Of a DNA stretch of 41,624 bases, positions 1-8,304 are shown piece by piece. The translations under genes were made by a program, and so were the position numbers. Position 1 is the first letter of the stretch, and every line of letters begins with the position of its first letter. This DNA comes from Bacteroides sp. (GTDB taxonomy: Bacteria; Bacteroidota; Bacteroidia; Bacteroidales; Bacteroidaceae). The notes beneath the pieces are model-generated. The model was not told where the DNA came from, did no database searches, and saw only the letters and a program-made list of their open reading frames with translations. The stretch covers positions 1-41,624 of the forward strand of contig DXLO01000024.1 in the NCBI GenBank assembly GCA_019414665.1, written 5' to 3'.

Positions 1-94
1 TATAATAATTTATAAAAGCTACATCAGACTCCCCCGCATAGCTCTATTAAACTCTTATAAAATCATCATACCCCGTCCATCATTCCCCAAAGTC

Positions 95-241
95 TTCAGC
101 ATGTGTTTCGGAAAAGATGTACAAATTATGTCATTTATTTGTACAGATTATTTTATCTTTCGTACAAACTTCCAAAAAGTTTGTACAAAGTTTTAGCAAA
201 AATTCAGCATGTTTTTCATAAAACTTCAGCAATGGTTTTGG
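95..241. repeat. Three diverged TTCAGCA-type short repeats
   Basis: Copies begin at 95, 203 and 225. Each starts with TTCAGCA and continues into a T-rich stretch (for example TTCAGCATGTGTTTC and TTCAGCATGTTTTTC). They lie in the 301 bases before the first gene, where I see no credible coding sequence. A 62-codon open frame at 103-291 has poor composition and overlaps these repeats, so I do not call it. The function is unknown; this may be decayed sequence. Confidence 0.35.
119..189. repeat. Clustered GTACAAA/TTTGTAC inverted half-sites
   Basis: GTACAAAT (119-126) faces ATTTGTAC (137-144), and GTACAAACT (162-170) faces AGTTTGTAC (178-186). The last half-site lies in the 10-base palindrome TTTGTACAAA (180-189). 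The palindromic arrangement is visible directly. Whether it is an operator or a structural repeat cannot be told from sequence. Confidence 0.4.
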
Positions 242-274
242 CAATGTTGCCCAGCAATCTGACAACATTGCCAA
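238..274 (-). terminator. Hairpin downstream of the sigma-factor operon
   Basis: A perfect 12-base-pair stem (TTGGCAATGTTG at 238-249 with its complement at 263-274) encloses a 13-base loop about 28 bases beyond the stop of the membrane-protein gene. No run of T follows on the minus strand, so it may protect the 3' end or act weakly rather than be a classical intrinsic terminator. Confidence 0.45.
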
Positions 275-301
275 CTATCCTGTTTTTCTGATGTATTTAA
301 C

Positions 302-877
302 CTACTCCAGGTCCTGCAAGTCTTTCATTCCTTGCTCTATTTCATCTACCGAACGCTTATCTACATAGCGATAACATATATATCCTGCCATCATCCCCAC
401 AGACAGCATCAGGATATCGAAAACAACCATAAGCAGATTGCGGTAGTGGTGATGAATAAGGAAAACAGAGATAAAAAGTCCCAGTGTAAGAAAGGGAGTA
501 CACCAGATTTCTATGCGAAGCCTGCGCTTATAGGATAATATCCAACGGTGGAGTTCGAGTAAGGTACGGGTAGCCAGATTGAATTTATACAATACATGTA
601 TGTTCCATAGTGAATATAGAATGAGGAGTGGAAACACGATGTAGAACATCCAGAGAAGTTCTTGTCTGATAATTACTCGGGTAGCTGCTAGCGGAAACAG
701 AAACAGCATGCCTGTAAGTACAAAAACGGCAATAACATTGGCCCCTATCAGACGATCGCGAGCACTCAGGGTACGTTTTTCTATCATTCCTTTTATCGCT
801 TCATGATTGATGATTTCATTCTTCTTCAGTTGTTCACTAAGCAAGTTCCATTGATTTTTCAGTTCTTCAAGTTCCAT
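302..877 (-). CDS. Small membrane protein in operon with an ECF sigma factor
   Basis: This 191-residue protein has a charged, helical, probably cytosolic N-terminus (about 1-44). Four hydrophobic segments follow at roughly 45-68, 73-98, 124-143 and 147-170, and then an acidic C-terminal tail. It starts 11 bases after the stop of the sigma-factor gene, so the two are almost certainly co-transcribed. By position it could be a membrane partner or anti-sigma factor. I see neither a zinc-binding anti-sigma motif nor the single-helix FecR layout, so that role is inference only. The family is not recognised. The ATG at 877 is the only sensible start. Confidence 0.8.
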   Translation of the reverse strand: MELEELKNQWNLLSEQLKKNEIINHEAIKGMIEKRTLSARDRLIGANVIAVFVLTGMLFLFPLAATRVIIRQELLWMFYIVFPLLILYSLWNIHVLYKFNLATRTLLELHRWILSYKRRLRIEIWCTPFLTLGLFISVFLIHHHYRNLLMVVFDILMLSVGMMAGYICYRYVDKRSVDEIEQGMKDLQDLE

Positions 878-888
878 AAAGCAGACAT

Positions 889-1383
889 TTATTGGTTCGA
901 CATATTTTTCAGTTTCTCACGGATACGATTCAGACGGACACCGACATTGTTTTTCGATATTCCCACTATCCGGGCTATTTCATCGTAACTTCTTTCTTCC
1001 AGCCAAAGCAGGATAAGTGCCCGTTCCAGCGGATTAAGTGCGTGTATCAGCCGGTAAAGCTCACGCAATTGCGACGATTTGTTTCCGTCGTCTTCGGCAA
1101 AAGCTTCGAAATTGACCGGTAAGGTTACAGCCTGAATCTGATGTTTTGATTTCCGCCGGTACGAAATGCATGTGTTCAGGCTGATGCGGTATATCCACGT
1201 GGCTGGAGAGCTTTCGCCACGAAAACTGGGATAGGCGCGCCAAAGGTTCATTACTATTTCCTGATACAAGTCGTTCAACAGTTCATCGTCGGTTGCATAC
1301 ATGTAACAGACTTTATAAATGACTCGTTTGTGCGACTCAATCAGCAGGAGAAAGTCTTTTTCTTGTTGCAGGGTTTTATTCAT
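889..1383 (-). CDS. RNA polymerase sigma factor, ECF (sigma-70) family
   Basis: This 164-residue protein has the compact two-domain ECF layout. Region 2 covers about residues 12-80 and includes the core-binding DLYQEIVMNLW stretch and the FRGESSPATWIYRIS segment. Region 4 covers about 110-160 with the helix-turn-helix YDEIARIVGISKNNVGVRLNR. Region 3 and the N-terminal region 1 of housekeeping sigmas are absent. It directs core polymerase to a small promoter set, probably under control of the membrane protein encoded just downstream. No SusC/SusD-type receptor is adjacent, so it does not look like a polysaccharide-sensing FecI-type system. The target genes cannot be read from the window. Confidence 0.93.
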   Translation of the reverse strand: MNKTLQQEKDFLLLIESHKRVIYKVCYMYATDDELLNDLYQEIVMNLWRAYPSFRGESSPATWIYRISLNTCISYRRKSKHQIQAVTLPVNFEAFAEDDGNKSSQLRELYRLIHALNPLERALILLWLEERSYDEIARIVGISKNNVGVRLNRIREKLKNMSNQ

Positions 1384-1479
1384 ACAGCATCTGGTTTCTA
1401 CATGTTTTTTACTTTATTTAGTCGCTCGTTCGGGAATATACTTACATCGATATCATAAAAAATGCGTAAAGGAACAACA

Positions 1480-1513
1480 AAAGGCTGAATCCTGCCACGA
1501 GGAAACAGCCTTT
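1480..1513. terminator. Second hairpin between carB and the sigma gene
   Basis: AAAGGCTG (1480-1487) pairs with CAGCCTTT (1506-1513). The T run lies on the plus-strand side (1511-1515). It sits just beyond the carB terminator and upstream of the sigma gene, so it may back up termination or belong to the sigma-gene leader. Confidence 0.5.
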
Positions 1514-1522
1514 TTAAAGAAA

Positions 1523-1562
1523 AAGCGCCACCCGGAAATTTTCCCTTTCCGAAGTGGCGCTT
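1523..1562 (-). terminator. Intrinsic terminator of purF-carA-carB
   Basis: AAGCGCCAC (1523-1531) pairs perfectly with GTGGCGCTT (1554-1562), with inner CGGAAA/TTTCCG pairing. On the minus strand the stem is followed by a T-rich run. It lies about 30 bases past the carB stop. Confidence 0.85.
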
Positions 1563-1592
1563 AAGTAATATTTATTTTATCAAGAGGCAGGA

Positions 1593-4500
1593 TTATTTAT
1601 ATTCGTCCCAGCTCTTGATAGCGATATCGTCGATAGTCATCGTGCAGAATGCATGGATAAAGGCACTTGCCAAACGTGCATTTGTTACCAGAGGAATATT
1701 CAGGTCGACTGCTGCACGGCGAATCTTATAACCGTTATCGAGCTCTCCGGCAGAAAGGTCACGCGGGATATTTACTACCATGTCGATCTCTTTCTTATGC
1801 AGCATTTCCAATGCCTGCGGATGTCCTTCTTCGCTCGGCCAGTATACGCGAGTATTCTCTATTCCGTTTTCGGCAAGGAATTTTGATGTTCCGCCTGTTG
1901 CAAAGATATTGTAACCTTTTGCCTTCAGTTCCTGAGCAGCTTTCAGCATTTCTACTTTCTGCTTTGGTGTACCGGTTGACATCAGGATATTCTTTTCCGG
2001 AATGCGGTAACCTACTGAAAGCATTGATTTCAGTACAGCACACGAAGTATCTTCACCGATACATCCTACTTCTCCGGTTGAAGCCATGTCGACTCCCAAT
2101 ACAGGGTCTGCTTTCTGCAAACGGTTGAATGAGAACTGACTTGCCTTGATTCCAACGTAATCGAGTTCGAACAAGTTCTTTTCTGGTTTTTCTACCGGCA
2201 AGCCAAGCATAACCTTTGTTGCAAGTTCAATGAAGTTTATCTTCAATACCTTGCTCACAAACGGGAACGAACGGCTGGCACGCAGGTTACATTCGATTAC
2301 CTTGATATCGTTTTCACGAGCAAGGAACTGAATGTTAAACGGACCAGAGATATTCAGTTCTTTAGCAATCTGACGAGAAATGCGCTTGATACGGCGAACT
2401 GTTTCTACATACAGTTTCTGTGGCGGGAACTGGATAGTTGCATCTCCTGAGTGAACTCCGGCAAACTCAATGTGTTCGCTGATAGCATATGCTACGATTT
2501 CTCCGTTTTGTGCTACAGCGTCCATTTCTACTTCTTTGGCATGTTCGATGAACTGGCTTACAACAACCGGATGTTTCTTCGATACATTGGCTGCCAGCTG
2601 CAAGAAGCGTTCCAGCTCTTCCTGATTAGAACATACGTTCATGGCTGCTCCTGAAAGCACGTACGACGGACGAACCAATACAGGGAATCCAACTTTCTGT
2701 ATAAAGGCATTGATATCTTCCATTGAAGTCAGCGCGCTCCATTCAGGCTGGTCTACACCGATGCGGTCGAGCATAGCCGAGAACTTGTCGCGGTCTTCAG
2801 CATTGTCGATGCTCTTGGCAGAAGTTCCCAGGATATTTACTTTCTGAGCATCCAGACGAAGTGCCAGGTTGTTTGGAATCTGTCCTCCGGTTGACACGAT
2901 AACGCCATGAGGATTTTCCAAATCGAGGATATCCATTACACGTTCGAATGTCAGTTCGTCGAAGTACAGACGGTCGCACATATCGTAATCGGTAGATACT
3001 GTTTCAGGGTTATAGTTGATCATAACCGAACGGTATCCTTCTTTGCGGATAGTATTCAGCGCCTGAACACCGCACCAGTCAAATTCTACTGACGATCCGA
3101 TACGGTAAGCACCCGAACCAAGAACAACGATACTCTTATGGTCGCCCAAATAGTGTACATCGTTTGCCACACCGCTATAAGTCAGATACAGGTAGTTGGT
3201 CTGTGCTGGATATTCGGCAGCCAGCGTATCAATCTGTTTAACGACCGGTACGATACCTACGCTCTTACGGTGGTTACGGACATCGATGATAGCATCTTCC
3301 ATTTCTCCTTCGTAACCGATAGCACGTGCAACCTGGAAATCGGAGAATCCCTGACGTTTTGCCTTGTACAGCAAATCGTTTGGAAGCTGTGACAGCAACT
3401 TGTGGTTGTTGCCCCATTCGTGAAGTTCCTTCGAAGTCTGCATGATGTTCATCAGCTTGTCGAGGAACCACTTGTCTATCTTTGTCAGTTCATGAATCTG
3501 ATCTACGGTATATCCAGCACGCATTGCCTTCGAGATAACGAAGATACGCTTGTCGGTCGGTTCACGCAATGCCTTGTCGATATCGGCAATCTGCAATTCT
3601 TTGTTTTCTACAAATCCGTGCATGCCTTGACCAATCATACGAAGACCTTTCTGGATAGCTTCTTCGAATGTACGGCCGATAGCCATCACTTCGCCGACAG
3701 ACTTCATGCTTGAGCCCAGCTCACGGTCTACTCCGTGGAACTTACCTAAGTCCCAGCGAGGGATTTTACATACTACATAGTCCAGTGCCGGCTCGAAGAA
3801 TGCAGAAGTTGTTTTGGTAACCGAGTTCTTCAAATCGAACAAACCGTAACCCAGACCCAACTTGGCAGCAACGAAAGCCAACGGATAACCGGTTGCTTTA
3901 GAAGCCAAAGCTGAAGAACGGCTCAGACGAGCGTTTACTTCGATTACACGATAGTCTTCCGATTCGGGGTCGAACGCATATTGTACGTTACATTCTCCTA
4001 CGATACCGATGTGACGTATAATACGGATTGCAAGTTCACGAAGTTTGTGATATTCACTGTTTGTCAGTGTCTGTGAAGGAGCTATTACGATAGACTCACC
4101 GGTATGAATACCCAGCGGGTCGAAGTTTTCCATGTTACATACCGTAATACAGTTGTCGAAACGGTCGCGCACTACTTCGTATTCTACTTCCTTCCAACCT
4201 TTCAAGCTCTTTTCTACCAAAACCTGCGGAGAGAAAGAGAATGCCTTTTCAGCCAGTACGTTCAGTTCTTCTTCGTTATCACAAAAACCAGATCCCAGAC
4301 CTCCCAGTGCATATGCCGCACGGATGATAACCGGATAACCCAGTTCTTTGGCAGCACGGCGAGCGTCTTCGATGTTTTCAACAGCTTCACTCTTGATGGT
4401 CTTTACATTGATTTCATCCAGCTTCTGAACGAACAGTTCACGGTCTTCTGTATCCATGATAGCCTGTACCGGAGTACCGAGTACACGTGCATTGTATTTC

Positions 4501-4820
4501 TCGAATATTCCTGCCTTGTAAAGAGCAACACCGCAGTTCAAGGCTGTCTGGCCACCAAATGACAATAATACGCCATCCGGACGTTCTTTGGCAATAACTT
4601 TCTCTACGAAATACGGAGTAACAGGCAAGAAATAGATTTTGTCTGCCACGCCTTCCGAAGTTTGTACGGTAGCAATGTTCGGATTTATCAGGATAGTTTC
4701 GATACCTTCTTCCTTCAACGCCTTAAGTGCCTGCGAACCTGAATAGTCGAACTCACCAGCTTCACCGATTTTCAAAGCTCCGGAACCTAACAATAATACT
4801 TTCTTTATATTTTCTTTCAT
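1593..4820 (-). CDS. carB: Carbamoyl-phosphate synthase large subunit
   Basis: CarB uses ammonia from CarA, bicarbonate and two ATP to make carbamoyl phosphate for pyrimidine and arginine synthesis. At 1075 residues it is full length. It shows the duplicated ATP-grasp plan: the carboxyphosphate half starts with VLLLGSGALKIGEAGEFDYS, and the carbamoyl-phosphate half has the matching SIVVLGSGAYRIGSSVEFDW near residue 565. ATP-grasp signatures such as ECNVQYAFDPES and VIEVNARLSRSSALASKATGYP are visible. The C-terminal 150 residues form an MGS-like allosteric domain (FATGGTSKFL). It starts 23 bases after carA stops, so the two subunits are made from one message, which ends at the hairpin 1523-1562. 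Confidence 0.98.
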   Translation of the reverse strand: MKENIKKVLLLGSGALKIGEAGEFDYSGSQALKALKEEGIETILINPNIATVQTSEGVADKIYFLPVTPYFVEKVIAKERPDGVLLSFGGQTALNCGVALYKAGIFEKYNARVLGTPVQAIMDTEDRELFVQKLDEINVKTIKSEAVENIEDARRAAKELGYPVIIRAAYALGGLGSGFCDNEEELNVLAEKAFSFSPQVLVEKSLKGWKEVEYEVVRDRFDNCITVCNMENFDPLGIHTGESIVIAPSQTLTNSEYHKLRELAIRIIRHIGIVGECNVQYAFDPESEDYRVIEVNARLSRSSALASKATGYPLAFVAAKLGLGYGLFDLKNSVTKTTSAFFEPALDYVVCKIPRWDLGKFHGVDRELGSSMKSVGEVMAIGRTFEEAIQKGLRMIGQGMHGFVENKELQIADIDKALREPTDKRIFVISKAMRAGYTVDQIHELTKIDKWFLDKLMNIMQTSKELHEWGNNHKLLSQLPNDLLYKAKRQGFSDFQVARAIGYEGEMEDAIIDVRNHRKSVGIVPVVKQIDTLAAEYPAQTNYLYLTYSGVANDVHYLGDHKSIVVLGSGAYRIGSSVEFDWCGVQALNTIRKEGYRSVMINYNPETVSTDYDMCDRLYFDELTFERVMDILDLENPHGVIVSTGGQIPNNLALRLDAQKVNILGTSAKSIDNAEDRDKFSAMLDRIGVDQPEWSALTSMEDINAFIQKVGFPVLVRPSYVLSGAAMNVCSNQEELERFLQLAANVSKKHPVVVSQFIEHAKEVEMDAVAQNGEIVAYAISEHIEFAGVHSGDATIQFPPQKLYVETVRRIKRISRQIAKELNISGPFNIQFLARENDIKVIECNLRASRSFPFVSKVLKINFIELATKVMLGLPVEKPEKNLFELDYVGIKASQFSFNRLQKADPVLGVDMASTGEVGCIGEDTSCAVLKSMLSVGYRIPEKNILMSTGTPKQKVEMLKAAQELKAKGYNIFATGGTSKFLAENGIENTRVYWPSEEGHPQALEMLHKKEIDMVVNIPRDLSAGELDNGYKIRRAAVDLNIPLVTNARLASAFIHAFCTMTIDDIAIKSWDEYK

Positions 4821-4843
4821 TGTTTTCTTTTGTTTTTAATGGA

Positions 4844-5920
4844 TTACAGCAACTTTACAAACTCGTCGAACAGGAACTCTGTATCAGTAGGACCGCTGGC
4901 AGCTTCCGGGTGGAACTGTGCAGAGAACCAAGGGCTCTTCTTGTGGCGGATTCCTTCGTTAGAACCATCATTCATATTGATAAACAAAGGTTCCCAGTCG
5001 GCTCCTAATGTATTATTGTCTACGGCATAACCATGGTTCTGTGAAGTAATGAAACACTTTTCTGTTCCTACCATGCGAACCGGCTGGTTATGGCTGCGGT
5101 GACCGTATTTCAATTTGTAAATTTTTGCTCCTCCTGCTTTCGAAAGCAACTGGTTACCCATACAGATTCCGAAAATAGGCAGCTTTTCATTTTGCATAGC
5201 TTTACGAATGTTCTGTACAGCAGCATCACAAGTATCAGGGTCACCCGGTCCATTTGAGATGAACAACCCGTCGAACTCAAGTGAATTGAAATCGTAGTTC
5301 CAAGGTACGCGGATAATCTCTACATCACGTTTCAGCAAACAGCGGATGATATTCGATTTCACGCCACAGTCAACGAGAACGACTTTCTTCTTGCCTTCAC
5401 CTTCGTTGTAACGGATTACTTCCTTGCATGATACCTTATCTACGTAATTTACTCCCGCATAAGTTGCTTCAGGAACATTGTCTGGTTCATCATCGAAAAC
5501 GATTTTTCCCATCATCACACCATGTTCACGCAATACCTTGGTCAGCTCACGTGTATCAATACCTGTAATACCAGGAATCTGTTCACGCTTTAACCAGTCA
5601 CCCAAGCTCTCTACCGCATTCCAGTGAGAATACTTTTCACTGTAGTCGCTTACAATAATCGCTTCGGCATGAATCTTTTCACTCTCCATAAAAGTAGGCA
5701 GACCGTTTGCTTCGATTGTGAAAGGAGGAACTCCATAATTGCCCACCAGCGGATAAGTCAGCGTCATTAACTGACCTGCATACGAAGGATCGGTCAAGCT
5801 TTCCGGATAACCGGTCATTGCGGTGTTGAACACAACTTCACCGGCTACCGGCTTCTCATAACCGAACGACTTGCCATGAAAGCGGCTCCCGTCGTCGAGG
5901 ATTAATGTAACATTTCTCAT
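4844..5920 (-). CDS. carA: Carbamoyl-phosphate synthase small (glutaminase) subunit
   Basis: CarA hydrolyses glutamine and channels ammonia to CarB. The protein has 358 residues, slightly shorter than the E. coli subunit. The N-terminal CPSase_sm_chain domain (about 1-135) contains FNTAMTGYPESLTDPSYAGQ. A class I glutamine amidotransferase domain follows, with nucleophile Cys253 in GICMGNQ and the His337/Glu339 pair in QFHPEA, so the triad is complete. The ATG at 5920 gives the usual N-terminus. It lies 86 bases after the amidophosphoribosyltransferase gene and 23 bases before carB, which points to one operon. Confidence 0.98.
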   Translation of the reverse strand: MRNVTLILDDGSRFHGKSFGYEKPVAGEVVFNTAMTGYPESLTDPSYAGQLMTLTYPLVGNYGVPPFTIEANGLPTFMESEKIHAEAIIVSDYSEKYSHWNAVESLGDWLKREQIPGITGIDTRELTKVLREHGVMMGKIVFDDEPDNVPEATYAGVNYVDKVSCKEVIRYNEGEGKKKVVLVDCGVKSNIIRCLLKRDVEIIRVPWNYDFNSLEFDGLFISNGPGDPDTCDAAVQNIRKAMQNEKLPIFGICMGNQLLSKAGGAKIYKLKYGHRSHNQPVRMVGTEKCFITSQNHGYAVDNNTLGADWEPLFINMNDGSNEGIRHKKSPWFSAQFHPEAASGPTDTEFLFDEFVKLL

Positions 5921-6006
5921 TTTCTATCTATATCGTTTTCTTTAATATTGTTTTTCTTCTTTATATAAAGGCACCAAAACTGCTAGCGACTTCGTTCTGT
6001 AACGTT

Positions 6007-7890
6007 TCAGAACTGATAAATCTCTTCTACGTAATTGATAAAGGCCTGATTGACGAGTTTCACTCCACCCGGTGTCGGATAATCACCGCTGAAGTACCAG
6101 TCACCTAAATGTGCCGGACATGCCTCGTGCAATCCATCAAGTGTCTGATATACGATTTCAACCTTTGCCTGTGTACCAGCCGGAGTCAGCAATTGTACCA
6201 TCTTGGCAGAAATTTCTTCGTCGGTGAATGGAGCATAAATTTCTTTCACGTAATTCACCATCTCTTCCTTCGGAAGTCCAAGCTGTGCTTTCGACTTACG
6301 ATATGCTTCTTCTATCACATGCTGCATTCCTCTCTCTTCAAGCAATGCTATCGCGGCCTTGAAAGCAATGAACTGTTCCATACTTGCCATATCAATACCG
6401 TAATAATCAGGATAGCGCACCTGTGGAGAAGAAGATACAATCACAATTTTCTTCGGATGAAGACGGTCGAGTATGCTGATAATACTCTGTTTCAAGGTAG
6501 TACCACGTACGATACTGTCGTCTATAATAACCAGATTGTCTTCATAAGGAATCAAGCTGCCATAAGTTATATCGTACACATGTGTAGCAAGGTCATTACG
6601 TGTATTTCCTTCAGCAATGAAAGTACGCAATTTGATATCCTTGATTGCAACTTTCTCACTACGTATACGCTGTGACAGAATCTGCTCCAATTCTGTATGA
6701 CTCGGCTTGTGTCCCAGGGCCTCAATACGCTGCACTTTCAGTTCATTCAGATAGTTATCGAAACCTTCCAACATTCCATAAAAGGCAACTTCTGCTGTAT
6801 TCGGTATGAAAGAGAATACGGTATGTACTACATCGTAGTCTATTGCCTTCAGTATCGGATTAACCAGTTTCTTCCCCAACAGTTTACGTTCGCGGTAAAT
6901 ATCGATATCACTTCCTCGACTGAAATAAATCCGTTCGAACGAACAAGCCTTCTTTTCTTTCGGCTCATTGATTTGAGCCAGACGCATTTCTCCCTTTTTG
7001 TTTACCAGAATAGCTTGTCCGGGCAGTAACTCATGAATACTGTCAGCCGGTACATTCAATGCTGTCTGTATAACCGGACGTTCGGATGCCAGCACCATGA
7101 TTTCTTCATCCATATACCAGAATCCTGGACGGATGCCCCATGGGTCACGTACAGCAAAACTTTCACCGCTACCAGTCAGCCCACATATCACATAACCTCC
7201 ATCCCACTTCGGACTGGATGTCTTCAATACGTTAGTCAAATCAATACGGTCTTCAATAGCATGTGTAATATCCATACCCTCCAGACCTTCAGCCTTACAC
7301 TCATTGTAAAGACGCTCCACTTCACGGTCCAGACGATGTCCCACCTGTTCCAACATGATATATGTATCGGCATATTTACGAGGATGCTGTCCGAAGGCAG
7401 TAATGTCGGCGAATATTTCATCCACATTTGTCAGATTGAAGTTTCCGCACAAAGCAAGATTCTTGGCACGCCAGTTATTGCGACGCAGAAAAGGATGTAC
7501 ATACGAAATACCACTCTTTCCTGTTGTAGAATAACGTAAGTGTCCCATATAGAGCTCTCCGGCAAAGGGCAAGCACTTTTTCGCATATTCAGCATCACGA
7601 AGCTGTTCGGCTGTAAGATCTTTGAAATAGCTGTGTACCGTTCCGAATATTTCAGTAATGGCTCCAGCTCCCAATCCTCTTTCGCGGAACATATATTCCT
7701 CTCCCGGATCAGCCTGAAGTTTTACACACGCAAGTCCCGCAGCTTCCTGACCGCGATTATGCTGTTTTTCCATCAGCAAATACAACTTATTAAGCCCGTA
7801 CATCCACGTGCCATACTTTTCCTGATAATACTCTAGTGGTTTCAGCAAGCGAATCATCGCTACTCCACATTCATGCTTTAGCGGTTCCAT
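6007..7890 (-). CDS. Long amidophosphoribosyltransferase-family protein (PurF-like)
   Basis: It has an N-terminal class II glutamine amidotransferase domain and a C-terminal phosphoribosyltransferase domain, the layout of PurF, which makes phosphoribosylamine from PRPP and glutamine. Cys8 follows a seven-residue propeptide (MEPLKHE), as in self-processing PurF enzymes. HNRGQEAAG (44-52), GHLRYSTTG (116-124) and RDPWGIRP (248-255) match glutaminase motifs, and VIIDDSIVRGTT (454-465) is the PRPP loop. At 627 residues it is well over 100 longer than usual PurF (about 470-510), with extra sequence near 60-110, 360-420 and 515-600. I therefore leave the symbol empty: it may be the cell's PurF or a second homologue. 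It leads the operon with carA and carB. Confidence 0.9.
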   Translation of the reverse strand: MEPLKHECGVAMIRLLKPLEYYQEKYGTWMYGLNKLYLLMEKQHNRGQEAAGLACVKLQADPGEEYMFRERGLGAGAITEIFGTVHSYFKDLTAEQLRDAEYAKKCLPFAGELYMGHLRYSTTGKSGISYVHPFLRRNNWRAKNLALCGNFNLTNVDEIFADITAFGQHPRKYADTYIMLEQVGHRLDREVERLYNECKAEGLEGMDITHAIEDRIDLTNVLKTSSPKWDGGYVICGLTGSGESFAVRDPWGIRPGFWYMDEEIMVLASERPVIQTALNVPADSIHELLPGQAILVNKKGEMRLAQINEPKEKKACSFERIYFSRGSDIDIYRERKLLGKKLVNPILKAIDYDVVHTVFSFIPNTAEVAFYGMLEGFDNYLNELKVQRIEALGHKPSHTELEQILSQRIRSEKVAIKDIKLRTFIAEGNTRNDLATHVYDITYGSLIPYEDNLVIIDDSIVRGTTLKQSIISILDRLHPKKIVIVSSSPQVRYPDYYGIDMASMEQFIAFKAAIALLEERGMQHVIEEAYRKSKAQLGLPKEEMVNYVKEIYAPFTDEEISAKMVQLLTPAGTQAKVEIVYQTLDGLHEACPAHLGDWYFSGDYPTPGGVKLVNQAFINYVEEIYQF

Positions 7891-7913
7891 ATTATTTCGT
7901 ATCGTTTAGTTGG

Positions 7914-8177
7914 CTACTCTATATATACAAAAATACCTGAACTTACTGAAAAGTAATTCCAGGTATTTTTATTATTAACGCATTTGCTTAAAATCTTACA
8001 AAAGAAAAAATCAGAATGAGTAATGCCTAATGTAGCATTATTCAGAAAAAAGGAAAGCTTCGAGGAAAACGAAATCCCGAAAAGACCTCTGTTTTCCACC
8101 ACTGCCTGAATCAAATTCTGCAATCTCGAATCCGGAGTAAAACCTTTTTTCTTTACCTGTTTCACTAAACTACACAT
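7914..8177 (-). CDS. Possible small ORF or leader ahead of the purF-like gene
   Basis: An 87-codon frame starts with ATG 18 bases after a plausible transcription start. Its first half has lysine/arginine-rich, native-looking codons (MCSLVKQVKKKGFTPDSRLQ). Its second half is low quality. A strong hairpin lies inside its 3' end, so a full-length message would be partly terminated. It could be a small protein with a decayed tail (a T6 run sits mid-frame), a regulatory leader peptide, or not coding at all. I do not recognise the family. Confidence 0.25.
   Translation of the reverse strand: MCSLVKQVKKKGFTPDSRLQNLIQAVVENRGLFGISFSSKLSFFLNNATLGITHSDFFFCKILSKCVNNKNTWNYFSVSSGIFVYIE
7929..7970 (-). terminator. 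Strong hairpin 40 bases before the purF-like start
   Basis: Two 19-base arms (7929-7947 and 7952-7970) pair with few mismatches around a GAAA/TTTC loop, and T runs flank both sides. It lies between the promoter at about 8205 and the start codon at 7890. It therefore either ends a small upstream transcript or attenuates the purF-carAB operon. No other clear promoter lies between it and 7890. Confidence 0.75.
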
Positions 8178-8201
8178 TAGGGTACATCACAATTCGGGAT
8201 G

Positions 8202-8209
8202 CAAAGATA
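8202..8209 (-). promoter_or_regulatory. -7 element TATCTTTG upstream of the purF-like leader
   Basis: This is a perfect match to the Bacteroidetes -7 box TAnnTTTG on the minus strand. A -33 TTTG at the usual spacing is not obvious. The predicted start near 8195 gives a leader of about 300 bases to the purF-like gene. Confidence 0.55.
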
Positions 8210-8304
8210 AAGATTTATTGGCATATTTCGAATATGTTTCTTAAAATAATCTACATCTTTTTTAAAAACTTATCTCCCGACTGTAAAAAAACAGGTCATA
8301 CAGG

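Noticed and set aside
103..291. 62-codon open frame on the plus strand at the left edge
   Set aside because: It runs through short repeats and hairpins, has atypical composition, and has no promoter or recognisable domain.
7914..8177. Small ORF as a confident gene
   Set aside because: A strong terminator-like hairpin lies within its 3' end and its second half is low-complexity; it is kept only as a low-confidence entry.
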